A stretch of 64,000 bases of DNA. Source: Fictibacillus phosphorivorans (GTDB lineage Bacteria > Bacillota > Bacilli > Bacillales > Fictibacillaceae). The position numbers were made by a program, and so were the translations under genes. The notes beneath the pieces are model-generated. The model was not told where the DNA came from. It was given only the letters and a program-made list of their open reading frames with translations, and made no database searches. Below are positions 51,169 through 60,646 of this stretch, one piece after another. The stretch is from positions 1-64,000 of the forward strand of contig NZ_JAMBOR010000009.1 in the NCBI RefSeq assembly GCF_023715845.1, written 5' to 3'. The stretch's first letter is position 1, and each line of letters starts with the position of its first letter.

Positions 51169-51411
51169 ATGAACATGCCTTTTATCATGCAAACCTGTAT
51201 TTTAACGAACGGTATTGAAAAAAGAATTGAAGGGAACACCTTTAACCTAGAGATTGAGGGCTATCATCTCTATGTGCTGAACAACCTGCTAACCGTTCAA
51301 AAAACAGAAAAATCAAAGCCAGCGGGTAAAGGAAAAGTAACCGAAATTACTTGGAAAGAGAACAAAACACAGCTTACATATGAATTAGTGGATCTTCATA
51401 ACGTCAATTAA
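51169..51411 (+). CDS. Small protein, DUF2584-like
   Basis: An 80-residue soluble protein that resembles the short Bacillus family DUF2584 (MPFIMQTCILTNGIEKRIEG at the start and WKENKTQLTYELVDLH at the end). Function unknown. AAAGGGGAG precedes the start; two overlapping ATGs occur (51165 out of frame, 51169 in frame). Short monocistronic unit. Confidence 0.65.
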   Translation: MNMPFIMQTCILTNGIEKRIEGNTFNLEIEGYHLYVLNNLLTVQKTEKSKPAGKGKVTEITWKENKTQLTYELVDLHNVN

Positions 51412-51423
51412 ATAAGTAAGATT

Positions 51424-51455
51424 AAAGGTATCAGTTAATCGGACTGATACCTTTC
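51424..51455 (+). terminator. Terminator
   Basis: AAAGGTATCAGT / ACTGATACCTTT, a 12-bp stem with a seven-base loop and weak T-tract. Confidence 0.7.
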
Positions 51456-51536
51456 TAATGTGCTGGTCTTATTCAGTAACATATGGATATGCTGTATAAT
51501 GAACCATTACGAAGTATAAAAGGAGATAAGAACAAT

Positions 51537-52049
51537 TTGAGAAAGTATAAAATCTATCAATGGATTCCTGTTCTATTGATTGTGATAGGTGTATTCTATT
51601 CATCCTCACAGCCGTATCAAAAGCAAGACGTACGACCAGAGATCGGCAAATATGTGGATTTAGAAAAAGTAGAGCAGAACTTCAGTGGTGTTAAGCTTAA
51701 GTACGCTGGTTCAGAAGTAAGTGTAGAAGCGAAGGGACCCGCGAGTTTTATAGAATTTTTCATACGTAAAGGTGCTCATTTTTCGGTATTCTTCGCTCTA
51801 GGATTCTTTGCTTTTCGAGCGATCCGATTAAACGGAAGCGACACGATAAAATCAGCCATCATTGCATTCGCCTTGGTAGCCGGTTATGCTACTTTTGATG
51901 AAACGCATCAGAACTTTACTGAAAACCGCTCACCTCATGTTGAAGATGTCATGATTGATATTACGGGCGGCATTACGGCAATCGTGCTTGCCAGTTTAAT
52001 CTACCGCAACCGGCCAATAAAAAAGAAAACCAGCTTTCGGAATGTATAG
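51537..52049 (+). CDS. VanZ family membrane protein
   Basis: A 170-residue protein with a first membrane helix, an extracytoplasmic segment of about 60 residues and then three more helices. The VanZ signature is FDETHQNFTENRSPHVEDVMIDITGG near residue 120-145 (key residues Asp-Glu-x-His-Gln, Arg, Asp, Gly-Gly). VanZ proteins are linked with low-level teicoplanin resistance and other surface traits, mechanism unclear. TTG 51537 is preceded by AAAGGAGATAAGAACAA; an ATG at 51483 is in frame but has no site. Confidence 0.82.
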   Translation: MRKYKIYQWIPVLLIVIGVFYSSSQPYQKQDVRPEIGKYVDLEKVEQNFSGVKLKYAGSEVSVEAKGPASFIEFFIRKGAHFSVFFALGFFAFRAIRLNGSDTIKSAIIAFALVAGYATFDETHQNFTENRSPHVEDVMIDITGGITAIVLASLIYRNRPIKKKTSFRNV

Positions 52050-52071
52050 AACATCCGGCAGCTGGTTTTTA
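52026..52071 (+). terminator. Terminator overlapping VanZ stop codon
   Basis: AAAACCAGCT / AGCTGGTTTT flanks an inner imperfect stem; a T-run follows. The left arm is inside the coding region. Confidence 0.65.
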
Positions 52072-52164
52072 TATATCTTATAAATCGAACAACGTTGAAA
52101 GCTGAAAGCTGAAAAAGATAAGGTTAATGTTAATAAAAGTGTCTACACCAGAAATACAAATTAT

Positions 52165-52196
52165 GCAAATTTGTATTTGTCTGGGGTCTGTCCCCA
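52165..52196 (-). repeat. GGGGACAGACCCC element, minus strand
   Basis: Read on the minus strand, GGGGACAGACCCC is followed by AGACAAATACAAAT, the same order as in the plus-strand copies at 42773 and 49287. Confidence 0.65.
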
Positions 52197-52197
52197 T

Positions 52198-52929
52198 TTA
52201 TTTATAAGTTATAGCCTGCGACCCCATCTGCATCCATGCTTCCTCGAATCCCTTACGCTTAGCTTTCTTGGCTCTTCCAAGCGGATCATTGAAATACACA
52301 AATTCTGCATCAAATCCAGTTACCACAACAGAATGCTCGTGCCACGTAATCTGAACTTGCCCGCTTGGTGTGTTCCATGTCCGGAATTCCGATTCAGGCA
52401 GCTTCTGATATGTTGCGTTAATAATAATCCACACAGGTTTCCCAGCAGAGAGTGGTTTTAGTATAGCTTCTTCAAACGGCTCGCCAGTTAGATCACGAAT
52501 TTTCCCAAGTAAATACTTCTCCGCAAGCTCTGCGACTGGCCTGTGATACACACCATACCCCATCTTATCAAACGTATAGATGTCACCAACAAACCCATCA
52601 TTCGGATTACCATAATAATAAGTACCATTCTCATATTTATATGGAGTTGTATCCTTCTTCACTTTGTCAGCCAGTTCCATCTTATCAACCTCAACACCCG
52701 CATATTGAAGAAGCATGGCAAGTGAAGTTACTTCACAACCCCGGTCAAGCTCAGGTTTCTGCATGATTAATGGAACATCTGATATTCTTACTTCACTCTT
52801 CGCTTTCACTACATGGACTGAAGCCAATGCTTCATCTTGGTTCTCGGTATCCAGATTTCTTTGTTCGTAGGCGCCATATCCTATACCTATACAAAATACA
52901 ACAACGAATAGTAGAAGGATTCTTTTCAT
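52198..52929 (-). CDS. C39-like peptidase (PF13529 type)
   Basis: A 243-residue exported protein, one N-terminal helix (about residues 4-19), then a papain-like C39_2 domain. The catalytic Cys lies in DRGCEVTSLAML near residue 64, His in WHEHSVVVTG near 197 and Asp in YFNDPLGRA near 211. Members are thought to cleave peptides or wall cross-links at the surface. The ATG has AAGGAG about 13 bases upstream; the longer in-frame start 21 codons upstream would bury the signal. Confidence 0.8.
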   Translation of the reverse strand: MKRILLLFVVVFCIGIGYGAYEQRNLDTENQDEALASVHVVKAKSEVRISDVPLIMQKPELDRGCEVTSLAMLLQYAGVEVDKMELADKVKKDTTPYKYENGTYYYGNPNDGFVGDIYTFDKMGYGVYHRPVAELAEKYLLGKIRDLTGEPFEEAILKPLSAGKPVWIIINATYQKLPESEFRTWNTPSGQVQITWHEHSVVVTGFDAEFVYFNDPLGRAKKAKRKGFEEAWMQMGSQAITYK

Positions 52930-53158
52930 CTGATGATTAATCTCCTTGTCTCTATATCTTGCCAAAGTGACGATTAATACCCTATGAATCAAACTATATT
53001 ATCACCATGAAAAGGTGCTTGCAGAAGAAAATTCTAAAGGATATAGATTTGGGAAAATAGGGAATAGATAGGGTATTATTGAAATAAGTGTACAAAAATA
53101 GTAGCATTTACATAAAGTGATAGTTCCGTAAAAAGTAATAATTAGAATGGAGGCAAAG

Positions 53159-55126
53159 ATGAAACAACAGCTCAAGTCATTAAGTATTTCTCTACTGATA
53201 TACAGTTTGTTTGTCATATTAATTGGTTGGAAATTAACTTGGTTTTCTAATCAATCAGATACCCTGTTTTCTCAATATGGAATCATCGACATGTTTAAAC
53301 GATTGTTTAACTTTTTTGTACATGATGCTTCATTTTCACCATTAAGAGAAGGCATTCTTCTTGTTTCTTTCGGAGCGATCGTATTAGTCTCATTTTGGAC
53401 GATTATCCTGAAATTTAAGCCTCAATTAATCGCTTTACTCATTTTAGATTTTATTCTTTCCTTTATTATCTTGGCAGATGCCATTTATTTCAGATATTTC
53501 GAAGACTTGATCTCAAGTGCTGTATTATTACAAATTAAACAAATGAGTTCACTTGGAAGCTCGGTTGGAGATTTATTTAACTGGAAAGACTTCCTGCTTT
53601 TTGCGGATGTTCTGTTATTTACGGTTTTATTGATCGTATTCTTCAAAAAGATCCCTATTAAAAAGAACGCGAATCCAGCATTACGCTTAGCAACTGGATT
53701 ACTAGCAGGAGCTGTTGGTGCATGGCTGTTCTTCTATCCGCTGCATGATTTTGTGCAAAAAGGCGGGGCATATCTGTTTGATAAAACATTATCGAGTATG
53801 CGTGTATATGAAGTGACGGGCCTTTTTGGCTTCCACGGCTTTGACACCTACAAATATTTAGATGAGTATGTATTAAATAAGAAGGAAGTCAGCGCAAAAG
53901 ACCGAAAAGATGCGAAACAATGGTTCGAGGATAAAAACAAAGAGCAAGCAGTCGAAACCACATACGAAGGAAAAGCTGCCGGTAAGAACCTGATCATGGT
54001 TCAGCTTGAAGCCTTTCAGAGTTTCGTGATCGATAGGGAAGCGAACAAACAAGAAATCACACCGAATTTAAATAAGCTTAAAAAAGAATCACTCTATTTT
54101 AACGATATTCACCACCAGACAGCGAGCGGCAGAACGTCTGATGCAGAGTTCTCAGCAAACACGTCGCTTTATCCGTTAGCAACTGGTTCAGCATATGTTA
54201 GATTCCCGCGTAATGAATACGACTCACTACCATACATCTTAAAAGAGAACGGCTACGATACGGCTGCTTTCCATGCATACAAACCAGGATTCTGGAATCG
54301 TTATATTGTGTACCCGAACCTTGGTTTTAACAAGTTTCATAGTATTGAAGCTTTTGAGAAAGGTGAACAGGTTGGTTGGGCGATTGGAGATGAAGCATTC
54401 CTTACTCAATCTGCTGATAAAATGAAGAAGATGAAAGATCCTTTCTACTCTTTCTTAATTGCCTTAACATCTCATTATCCATATACGATGCCAGCAAAAT
54501 ATCAAACATTGGATATTGCTGATGTGGGAGATGTTAACCTGCGAAACTATCTGCAGTCGGTACACTATGTCGATCAGGCTGTGGGCACATTCATAGAAAA
54601 GTTAAAGAAAGACGGATTATGGGAAAACTCCGTTGTCGTCTTCTATGGTGACCATGACACAGGGTATATGCAGTCGAAGACACCTTCCAGCATCTTCGCG
54701 AATGAAGAGGGAGATCCGCTTGGTGAATTAGAAGTAAAAGACGGCATTCCGTTATTCATTCATGTTCCTGGTGTTGAAGGGAAAGAGATCGAAAAAGCGG
54801 GTGGCCAGGTTGATATCATGCCTACACTTCTTCACTTGTTTGGCATGGAAAAAGAAAGCTACCATCACATCGGGAATAACTTACTCGATGGTAAAGAAGG
54901 ATCTGTTGTTTTCCGTTACGGATCTGTAAAAACAGACAGTCTTTATTACAAGAGTTCGTATGATTTACAGCTAAAGAACGGGGCTTGCTACGATATTAAA
55001 ACGCGTCAGACGGTTTCGGTTGATACATGTAAACCTCTGTATGATAAGAGTGTGCAAGAATTGAGCATTTCAGATGATGTTATCTTCGGCAATCTTGTTG
55101 AACAATGGCATAAAATGAAAAAGTAA
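53159..55126 (+). CDS. LtaS-like polyglycerol-phosphate synthase family protein
   Basis: A 655-residue membrane enzyme: about five N-terminal helices to residue 210, then an extracellular sulfatase-type domain (about 270-570). Metal and catalytic elements are the Glu in MVQLEAFQ near 283, nucleophile Thr326 in GRTSDAEF, YGDHDTGY near 496 and SHYPY near 441. It polymerises glycerol phosphate for lipoteichoic acid or primes it; several paralogues per genome are common, so LtaS, YfnI and YqgS types cannot be separated here. ATG 53159 is five bases after GGAGG. Confidence 0.9.
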   Translation: MKQQLKSLSISLLIYSLFVILIGWKLTWFSNQSDTLFSQYGIIDMFKRLFNFFVHDASFSPLREGILLVSFGAIVLVSFWTIILKFKPQLIALLILDFILSFIILADAIYFRYFEDLISSAVLLQIKQMSSLGSSVGDLFNWKDFLLFADVLLFTVLLIVFFKKIPIKKNANPALRLATGLLAGAVGAWLFFYPLHDFVQKGGAYLFDKTLSSMRVYEVTGLFGFHGFDTYKYLDEYVLNKKEVSAKDRKDAKQWFEDKNKEQAVETTYEGKAAGKNLIMVQLEAFQSFVIDREANKQEITPNLNKLKKESLYFNDIHHQTASGRTSDAEFSANTSLYPLATGSAYVRFPRNEYDSLPYILKENGYDTAAFHAYKPGFWNRYIVYPNLGFNKFHSIEAFEKGEQVGWAIGDEAFLTQSADKMKKMKDPFYSFLIALTSHYPYTMPAKYQTLDIADVGDVNLRNYLQSVHYVDQAVGTFIEKLKKDGLWENSVVVFYGDHDTGYMQSKTPSSIFANEEGDPLGELEVKDGIPLFIHVPGVEGKEIEKAGGQVDIMPTLLHLFGMEKESYHHIGNNLLDGKEGSVVFRYGSVKTDSLYYKSSYDLQLKNGACYDIKTRQTVSVDTCKPLYDKSVQELSISDDVIFGNLVEQWHKMKK

Positions 55127-55130
55127 TTTA

Positions 55131-55163
55131 AAAGCTCTGGACCAAACGTCCGGGGCTTTTTTT
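55131..55163 (+). terminator. Terminator of LtaS-like gene
   Basis: AAAGCTCTGGAC / GTCCGGGGCTTT with G-T pairs and a CAAAC loop, followed by TTTT. Confidence 0.82.
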
Positions 55164-55415
55164 GCGTCCAATATTAGAAAATTAGTAGGAGAGAGACATA
55201 ACAGAAATAAATTTTAATCTATTTTTCGTATCTCACTAAAAGTAGACAAATTCCGACCGATATTCTATTAGACTATAGTTTTTTTCTGCCAAAAAAATAC
55301 ATAAAACTTCATAAACTACTATAATTCTGTAAAAAATCAAAATTTGCACAAACAATTTATCTACCCCTTTGGCAGACTAGGAAACTATAAATACTACAAA
55401 TTAGGGGGAATTAAG

Positions 55416-56846
55416 ATGATTGGCAGGAAGATTATCGTCACTTGTCTTTTATTGCTTGTGACAACTCTTTGCTTCTCATCGCCAGGTTCGGTTTCCGCAT
55501 CATCTTTTCCTGATGTGCCAACTCATCATCGAGCTTACGATGAGATCATGTATTTGGCAAACAAGAAAATCTTAGGCGGATATACCAATGGAACGTTCAA
55601 GCCTGATAATCATGTGACAAGGTCAGAAGCAGCTTCTATGATCGGACGTGCCCTTCAATTACAGGGAGGCTACCGGGATACGGAATATTTAGATGTTCCA
55701 AAAAATCACTTTGCTTCAGGTTACATACAGGATATGAGCAACAAAAAAATCTTGGCGGGTTATGGTAATGGGTATTATGGTGTAAACGATAAGCTTACAC
55801 GCGAACAGATGGCTTCAATTCTGACAAGAGCTTGGTCATTTCCAGCAACAAGCGGAATTACATTCACAGATGTTCCTGTAACATCACCAACGTTTGTTCC
55901 GATTAACAAACTGGCAACAGCAGGAGTTGTAGGAGGATATCCTGGCGGGAAATTTGGGCCGAAAGATTACATCATGCGTGCTGACTTTGCGCTGATGCTG
56001 GCTCGTGCATTAAATCCTAATTTCCGCGGAAAGCCGGCAGAACCGAAACCGATTGCGCAAGCACAGGTTATTGCAGATTCTTTAAATGTAAGAACAGCTC
56101 CTGATGCGAACGCAACTCGCATCGGTTCCTATGTAAATGGAACGAACGTAAATGTTTATAGCAAACTATCAAACGGCTGGGCGTATGTCAGTGCAAATAA
56201 CTTAAAAGGGTATGTACATGGAGCGTACTTAAAATATCCATCAGTCACAGTTCCATCTGATCCTTCAAGTCCTTCCAATCCGTTAAAAGGGAAAATCATT
56301 GTGGTTGATGCGGGCCATGGTGCTCATGATCCTGGGGCAAGCGGATTCGGTTTGAAGGAAAAAGATATTACACTGATTACCGCTAAGCATCTTCGTGACT
56401 ATCTAAAAGCAGCAGGTGCAACCGTAGTCATGACACGGGAAACAGACGTCTTCCACGAATTAGAAAAACGAGTATCCATCGCAAATCTTGCAGGTGGGCA
56501 AGCCTTTGTTTCCGTTCATACCAACTCGTTCAACGGAACAGCTCATGGAACAGAAACGTACTATAATGAAGATAATAACATGGCTGCTTACAATAAGAAG
56601 CTTGCAACGTATATTCAAACTCGAATGATGGTTCCTGAACTAGACATGAAAGATCGCGGTGTGAAAGAAGATAATTTTTATGTCATTAAGAATCAGAGAA
56701 ATATGGCAAGCACGTTAGTAGAGTTAGGTTTTATCGACCATAAGGATGACTCTGCAAAACTAGGATCTGACACATGGCGCAAGAAAGCAGCGTACCAGAT
56801 TCACTTAGGAATAAAAGATTACTTCCAGTACTTGCAGAATAAGTAG
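55416..56846 (+). CDS. SLH-anchored N-acetylmuramoyl-L-alanine amidase
   Basis: A 476-residue surface autolysin. Signal peptide (about 1-28), three SLH domains (about 30-205), a bacterial SH3 domain (about 210-270, ADSLNVRTAPDANA) and a C-terminal Amidase_3 domain (about 296-476). Zinc ligands are His301 in VDAGHGAHD, a Glu in GLKEKD near 315 and His368 in SVHTNSF; ELGFIDH near 440 carries the catalytic Glu. It cleaves the bond between muramic acid and L-alanine. The ATG has TAGGGGGAATTAAG; the preceding 289 bases are AT-rich with no clear riboswitch. Confidence 0.93.
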   Translation: MIGRKIIVTCLLLLVTTLCFSSPGSVSASSFPDVPTHHRAYDEIMYLANKKILGGYTNGTFKPDNHVTRSEAASMIGRALQLQGGYRDTEYLDVPKNHFASGYIQDMSNKKILAGYGNGYYGVNDKLTREQMASILTRAWSFPATSGITFTDVPVTSPTFVPINKLATAGVVGGYPGGKFGPKDYIMRADFALMLARALNPNFRGKPAEPKPIAQAQVIADSLNVRTAPDANATRIGSYVNGTNVNVYSKLSNGWAYVSANNLKGYVHGAYLKYPSVTVPSDPSSPSNPLKGKIIVVDAGHGAHDPGASGFGLKEKDITLITAKHLRDYLKAAGATVVMTRETDVFHELEKRVSIANLAGGQAFVSVHTNSFNGTAHGTETYYNEDNNMAAYNKKLATYIQTRMMVPELDMKDRGVKEDNFYVIKNQRNMASTLVELGFIDHKDDSAKLGSDTWRKKAAYQIHLGIKDYFQYLQNK

Positions 56847-56876
56847 GAAAATAAGTAACAAAATAAGTAGTAGACA

Positions 56877-56928
56877 AAAGTCCATCTGAACCGGAGGAAG
56901 TACATCCGGTTCAGATGGACTTTCTCTT
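56877..56928 (+). terminator. Long perfect-stem terminator
   Basis: A 19-bp perfect stem (56877-56895 with 56905-56923) with a nine-base loop, followed by CTCTTTAT. Confidence 0.82.
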
Positions 56929-57002
56929 TATAGACAACTTCGACAAAACCTCCCAAATAAAGCTATTGATTTGTTCCCACCCAAGCCCGATAGTAAGACA
57001 TA

Positions 57003-57021
57003 GGGGTCAGTCCCCAAACAA
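57003..57021 (+). repeat. GGGGTCAGTCCCC dispersed element
   Basis: GGGGTCAGTCCCCAAACAA, a fourth copy of the family, shortened after AAACAA. It lies just upstream of the subtilase gene. Confidence 0.6.
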
Positions 57022-57061
57022 TTATCATATTTCTTTCATTTACTTCTCTAGGGGGATACAT

Positions 57062-59017
57062 ATGCTCAATTTCCAAGCAAAATTTGGGGTCGTTTTACTT
57101 TCCGCAACGTTATTCACAACTTCTGTGCCGCTTCAATATACATATGCTGCATCACCAGATCACCAAGAGACACATTCCACATTGCAATCTTATATAATAG
57201 GTTTTCATTCACAGCCTGATGAAAGTCTCATACAAGAACTCGGTGGAATCATACATACTAGCCTTCACAGCATACAGGCTTTATCTGTTTCGATGACAAC
57301 CGCTTCTGCGCAAAAGCTCTCCCTTCATCCATCAATCAAATTCATGGAACAAGACAAAGAGATGAAGATGGAAGAACAGCGGATCGACTCCACGATCTAT
57401 ACATTAAACTATCCCAAACCGGAAGTACTCCAACAAGAAGGCTATTATACAGGTAATGGTGTAAAAGTTGGAATCCTAGATACCGGAATTGATACCACCC
57501 ATGAAGATCTTCAAGTGGCCGGGGGCATTTCGTTTGTTCCTAATACCACTTCTTACAATGATGACAATGGCCACGGAACACATGTTGCGGGAATTATTGC
57601 AGCTCAAGATAACCAAGTAGGAATAAAAGGGCTAGCTCCAGATGTCCAGTTATATAGCATCAAAGTGCTTGACGATAATGGTCTTGGACAATATTCTCAG
57701 ATCATAAAAGGGATCGAATGGGCGACACAGCAGGGATTCGACATTGCTAACCTAAGCTTAACGGGAAAAGAGAGTTCAACTGCCCTTAGATTGGCTGTTG
57801 ATGAAGCTTACAAAAAGGGTCTCTACATCATTGCGGCATCTGGAAACCATTTAGACAGTACGTTTAATGAAAACCAATCTGTCTATTATCCCGCTAGGTA
57901 TGAGAGTGTCATAGCAGTTGGAGCCGTAGACAAGAACAATAAACATCCAAAGTTCTCCGGATCTGGTCCAGAACTTGAAGTTGTAGCGCCAGGTGTAGAT
58001 ATCTATAGTTCGTTTATGAACAATACGTACGAAACACACACAGGAACATCGATGGCGACGCCTTATGTAACAGCCATTTATGCTCTTTATAAAGAAGCCT
58101 ATCCAAACAAAACAACAGCTGAACTCCGAAAAATGATACAAAATCGAGCAAAAGATCTAGGAGTTGCAGGGCGTGATGTGAATTTCGGCTTCGGCTTGAT
58201 TCAAGCACCAGATATGCCAGATAAAATACCGCCAACCACACCACAAAACATATCTTATAAGATTGCGGGTGGAAGTAAGATTCACCTAACATGGACGGCT
58301 TCCAAAGACCGGTCACCGATAACAGGCTATAACATCTATCGAAACGGTAAAAAGGTGAAGAGTCTCGTATATGGTTTGCAGTACTCTGAAACTGTAAAGC
58401 CTGGGTTCTATAAATATGAGGTATCTGCCGTGGATGAAGCGGGGAATGAATCAAACAAGAGTGGAATAGACACAAAAGTGTATCAGCTTTTCTCTGATGT
58501 GCGAGCTTCACAATGGTTCAGCAAATATGTGTATGATCTGAATGCAAGACACGCAGTAGGCGGTCTTCCCGATGGCAAGTTCCATCCTGGAAAGCAAATT
58601 ACTCGCGGAGAAGCGGTTTCCATGATCGGCCGTGCCTTAAAACTTGACGGCACGCCAAGAAATACATCATTTCCAGATGTAACAAAAAGCTACTTTGCTT
58701 CCGGGTATGTAGCGTCGATGACTGAGCAAAAATTAGCGTCAGGATTCCAAGATGGAACCTTCAAACCCACTCAAACGATCTCACGCGGTGAAGTTATTGC
58801 CTTACTCGATCGAGCATTCACACTAAAAAACCAAACCGGTAAAACGAAATCCTTCAAAGATGTTACTAAATCGTTCTACGCATACGATGCTATTCAACGA
58901 TTTGCCTCCGTATCGATCGCAAATGGATACACAGACGGGGCATTCAAACCAAATAACCCGGTAACCCGGGCAGAAATGGCCGTGTTTTTATCCCGAACCA
59001 TCGAAGAATCAAACTAA
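57062..59017 (+). CDS. SLH-anchored subtilisin-like serine protease
   Basis: A 651-residue secreted S8 protease. Signal peptide (about 1-30), an I9-type propeptide (about 45-105), then the catalytic domain with Asp140 (LDTGID), His171 (GHGTHVAG) and Ser330 (GTSMATPY). A fibronectin-III-like domain (about 392-470) and three C-terminal SLH domains (about 477-651) follow. It is held in the wall by the same polymer as the S-layer protein and may process surface proteins. ATG 57062 has CTAGGGGGATACAT; in-frame codons upstream cover the terminator and repeat and are rejected. Confidence 0.93.
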   Translation: MLNFQAKFGVVLLSATLFTTSVPLQYTYAASPDHQETHSTLQSYIIGFHSQPDESLIQELGGIIHTSLHSIQALSVSMTTASAQKLSLHPSIKFMEQDKEMKMEEQRIDSTIYTLNYPKPEVLQQEGYYTGNGVKVGILDTGIDTTHEDLQVAGGISFVPNTTSYNDDNGHGTHVAGIIAAQDNQVGIKGLAPDVQLYSIKVLDDNGLGQYSQIIKGIEWATQQGFDIANLSLTGKESSTALRLAVDEAYKKGLYIIAASGNHLDSTFNENQSVYYPARYESVIAVGAVDKNNKHPKFSGSGPELEVVAPGVDIYSSFMNNTYETHTGTSMATPYVTAIYALYKEAYPNKTTAELRKMIQNRAKDLGVAGRDVNFGFGLIQAPDMPDKIPPTTPQNISYKIAGGSKIHLTWTASKDRSPITGYNIYRNGKKVKSLVYGLQYSETVKPGFYKYEVSAVDEAGNESNKSGIDTKVYQLFSDVRASQWFSKYVYDLNARHAVGGLPDGKFHPGKQITRGEAVSMIGRALKLDGTPRNTSFPDVTKSYFASGYVASMTEQKLASGFQDGTFKPTQTISRGEVIALLDRAFTLKNQTGKTKSFKDVTKSFYAYDAIQRFASVSIANGYTDGAFKPNNPVTRAEMAVFLSRTIEESN

Positions 59018-59020
59018 AAA

Positions 59021-59052
59021 AAGCTGTTCTCCTTAAATCAGGAGAACAGCTT
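59021..59052. terminator. Bidirectional terminator
   Basis: AAGCTGTTCTCCT / AGGAGAACAGCTT, 13-bp perfect stem; a strong T-run follows on the minus strand. Shared by the convergent subtilase and NlpC/P60 genes. Confidence 0.85.
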
Positions 59053-59064
59053 CTTCTATTTCTC

Positions 59065-60090
59065 TTATTTTACAGCTAACGTTGTAATAGCTCTATAAAG
59101 GAAAGTGGAAAATTCAGCACGCGATGTTTCATTCAATGGTCGATATGTATTGTCACTGAAACCAGCTGCAATCTTGTTTTCGCTTAACCGTTGGATAGAG
59201 TTGTACGCCCAGTAACCTTCTTTAACATCCGTAAAGGATTTTTCTGTACCTTTATTCGTTAAAACAAACGTCTTATCAATCAAGGCTGCGATCTCTTCAC
59301 GAGTCATGACTTTGTTCGGCTTAAAAGTTCCGTCCGGATAACCTGCGATGATGCCAGCTTCTTTTACTGCGTTTATTGATCCAACTGCCCAGTAAGAAGT
59401 AGAAACATCTTTAAAACTACTATAGTTAGATGGAGCATCAATGTTAAGTGCATTCGCAACCATTGCAGCTGCTTCAGCCCGTGTTACCGATTGAGCGGGT
59501 TTGAACAGGCTGTATGCGTAGCCGTTCATAACGCCTTTTTTGCTAAGGCTCGTAATCGGAGAGTAAGCCCAATGTGTGGTTGGAACATCATGATACTGAC
59601 CCTTAGGTAAAACAGCAAGATTTGCTACTTTTTCTTCTTCCGCAAGATAACGGCGAGCACCTAAGTATCTCGAACCCCAGTAATAAGGGTCATTAATGGA
59701 TGAAATCATAATTCCTTTAGAGGAAGAAGCGTGAATGAAGTTACCACTTCCTACATATATACCTGCGTGTGATGCACTAGAACTTGTTGTAGCGAAAAAC
59801 ACGAGATCACCTTGTTCAAGTTCTGCTTTTTTTACGTTAGTTCCACCTTTGTATTGATCGGCAACTGTCCGTGGCAGAGACTTTGCATGCTGTTTATATA
59901 CATAAGAAGTAAACCCTGAACAATCAAAACCTGTAGAGGGAGAAGTTCCCCCATATGTATACTTAATCCCTATGTACTTTTTTGCTGTTGTTACTATGTC
60001 CTCGCGTTCTCCCGCGTCAGCTTGTCCTGGAAGAAGTGCAAGCACTGTTAAAAGAGATAAGATCCAAGCCCCCAGCTTTTTAACCACCAA
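59065..60090 (-). CDS. SLH-anchored NlpC/P60 endopeptidase
   Basis: A 341-residue secreted wall hydrolase. Signal peptide (about 1-26), NlpC/P60 domain (about 28-150) with Cys57 in GFDCSGF and His108 in SHAGIYVG, then three SLH domains (about 165-341). Unlike the enzyme at 18440, the catalytic domain is N-terminal and anchoring is by SLH rather than by PG-binding repeats. The start is TTG (or GTG one codon later) after GGGAAAGG. It is divergent from the S-layer gene and shares its long upstream region. Confidence 0.92.
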   Translation of the reverse strand: MVVKKLGAWILSLLTVLALLPGQADAGEREDIVTTAKKYIGIKYTYGGTSPSTGFDCSGFTSYVYKQHAKSLPRTVADQYKGGTNVKKAELEQGDLVFFATTSSSASHAGIYVGSGNFIHASSSKGIMISSINDPYYWGSRYLGARRYLAEEEKVANLAVLPKGQYHDVPTTHWAYSPITSLSKKGVMNGYAYSLFKPAQSVTRAEAAAMVANALNIDAPSNYSSFKDVSTSYWAVGSINAVKEAGIIAGYPDGTFKPNKVMTREEIAALIDKTFVLTNKGTEKSFTDVKEGYWAYNSIQRLSENKIAAGFSDNTYRPLNETSRAEFSTFLYRAITTLAVK

Positions 60091-60646
60091 ACCACTACCT
60101 TTCCCTAAATTATGACTTATTAATCTATTATTTTGGTAATTTTCTATTTTTTTCTACAAAAGTAAGTCTATCACACCACGGGACTTTAGTAGGTTACAGT
60201 TCTGTAACAGATGTGACAAATAGATTATTAGTTTTCGTGAAATAACAAGTAAATATTGTAATATATTTATTTTTACTTTTTTGCTAAACATTTCTAATTG
60301 CGTGTCGATATTACGTATGGCTGAGAGATTTGCCCACCAAAGTTCGACCTAATTTTACAATAATTACTATTAATTACAATTTATTGTATAAAAAGAATTG
60401 CAAAAAATGAAATATATTGTAAAATGGTTGTAACAAGGTAAAACTTGGTATTTATGAGTTAAGTTGGTAAAACATTAATAGTTTAGTACTGTTAGAATTT
60501 TTTATTGACAGACTTAAGACTCATAAATATACTATTTATTGTTATGTTTTGAATAATTTGGTATTTACTGATCTGTGGGCCCTGGGACTCATAGCTTAGT
60601 TAAATCATATATTACTAGTTACATATTAAAGGGAGGAAATAACGAA
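60091..60646 (+). promoter_or_regulatory. S-layer gene promoter and leader region
   Basis: This AT-rich 556-base gap separates two divergent surface genes. TTGACA (60505-60510) and TATACT (60528-60533) are 17 bp apart, a near-consensus sigma-A promoter giving a leader of about 105 bases. A weaker TTGCAA/TAAAAT pair (60400-60427, 16 bp apart) may be a second start. The ribosome site is GGGAGG, ten bases before the ATG. No riboswitch was recognised. Confidence 0.78.

Noticed and set aside
55340-55415. Riboswitch-like leader of the SLH amidase
   Set aside because: The region has short complementary parts but no match to the c-di-GMP, c-di-AMP or T-box consensus that I can see.
60299-60350. TPP-like riboswitch upstream of the S-layer gene because of GGCTGAGAG
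   Set aside because: Only this short piece matches; the rest of the aptamer is absent, and the position is upstream of the assigned promoter.
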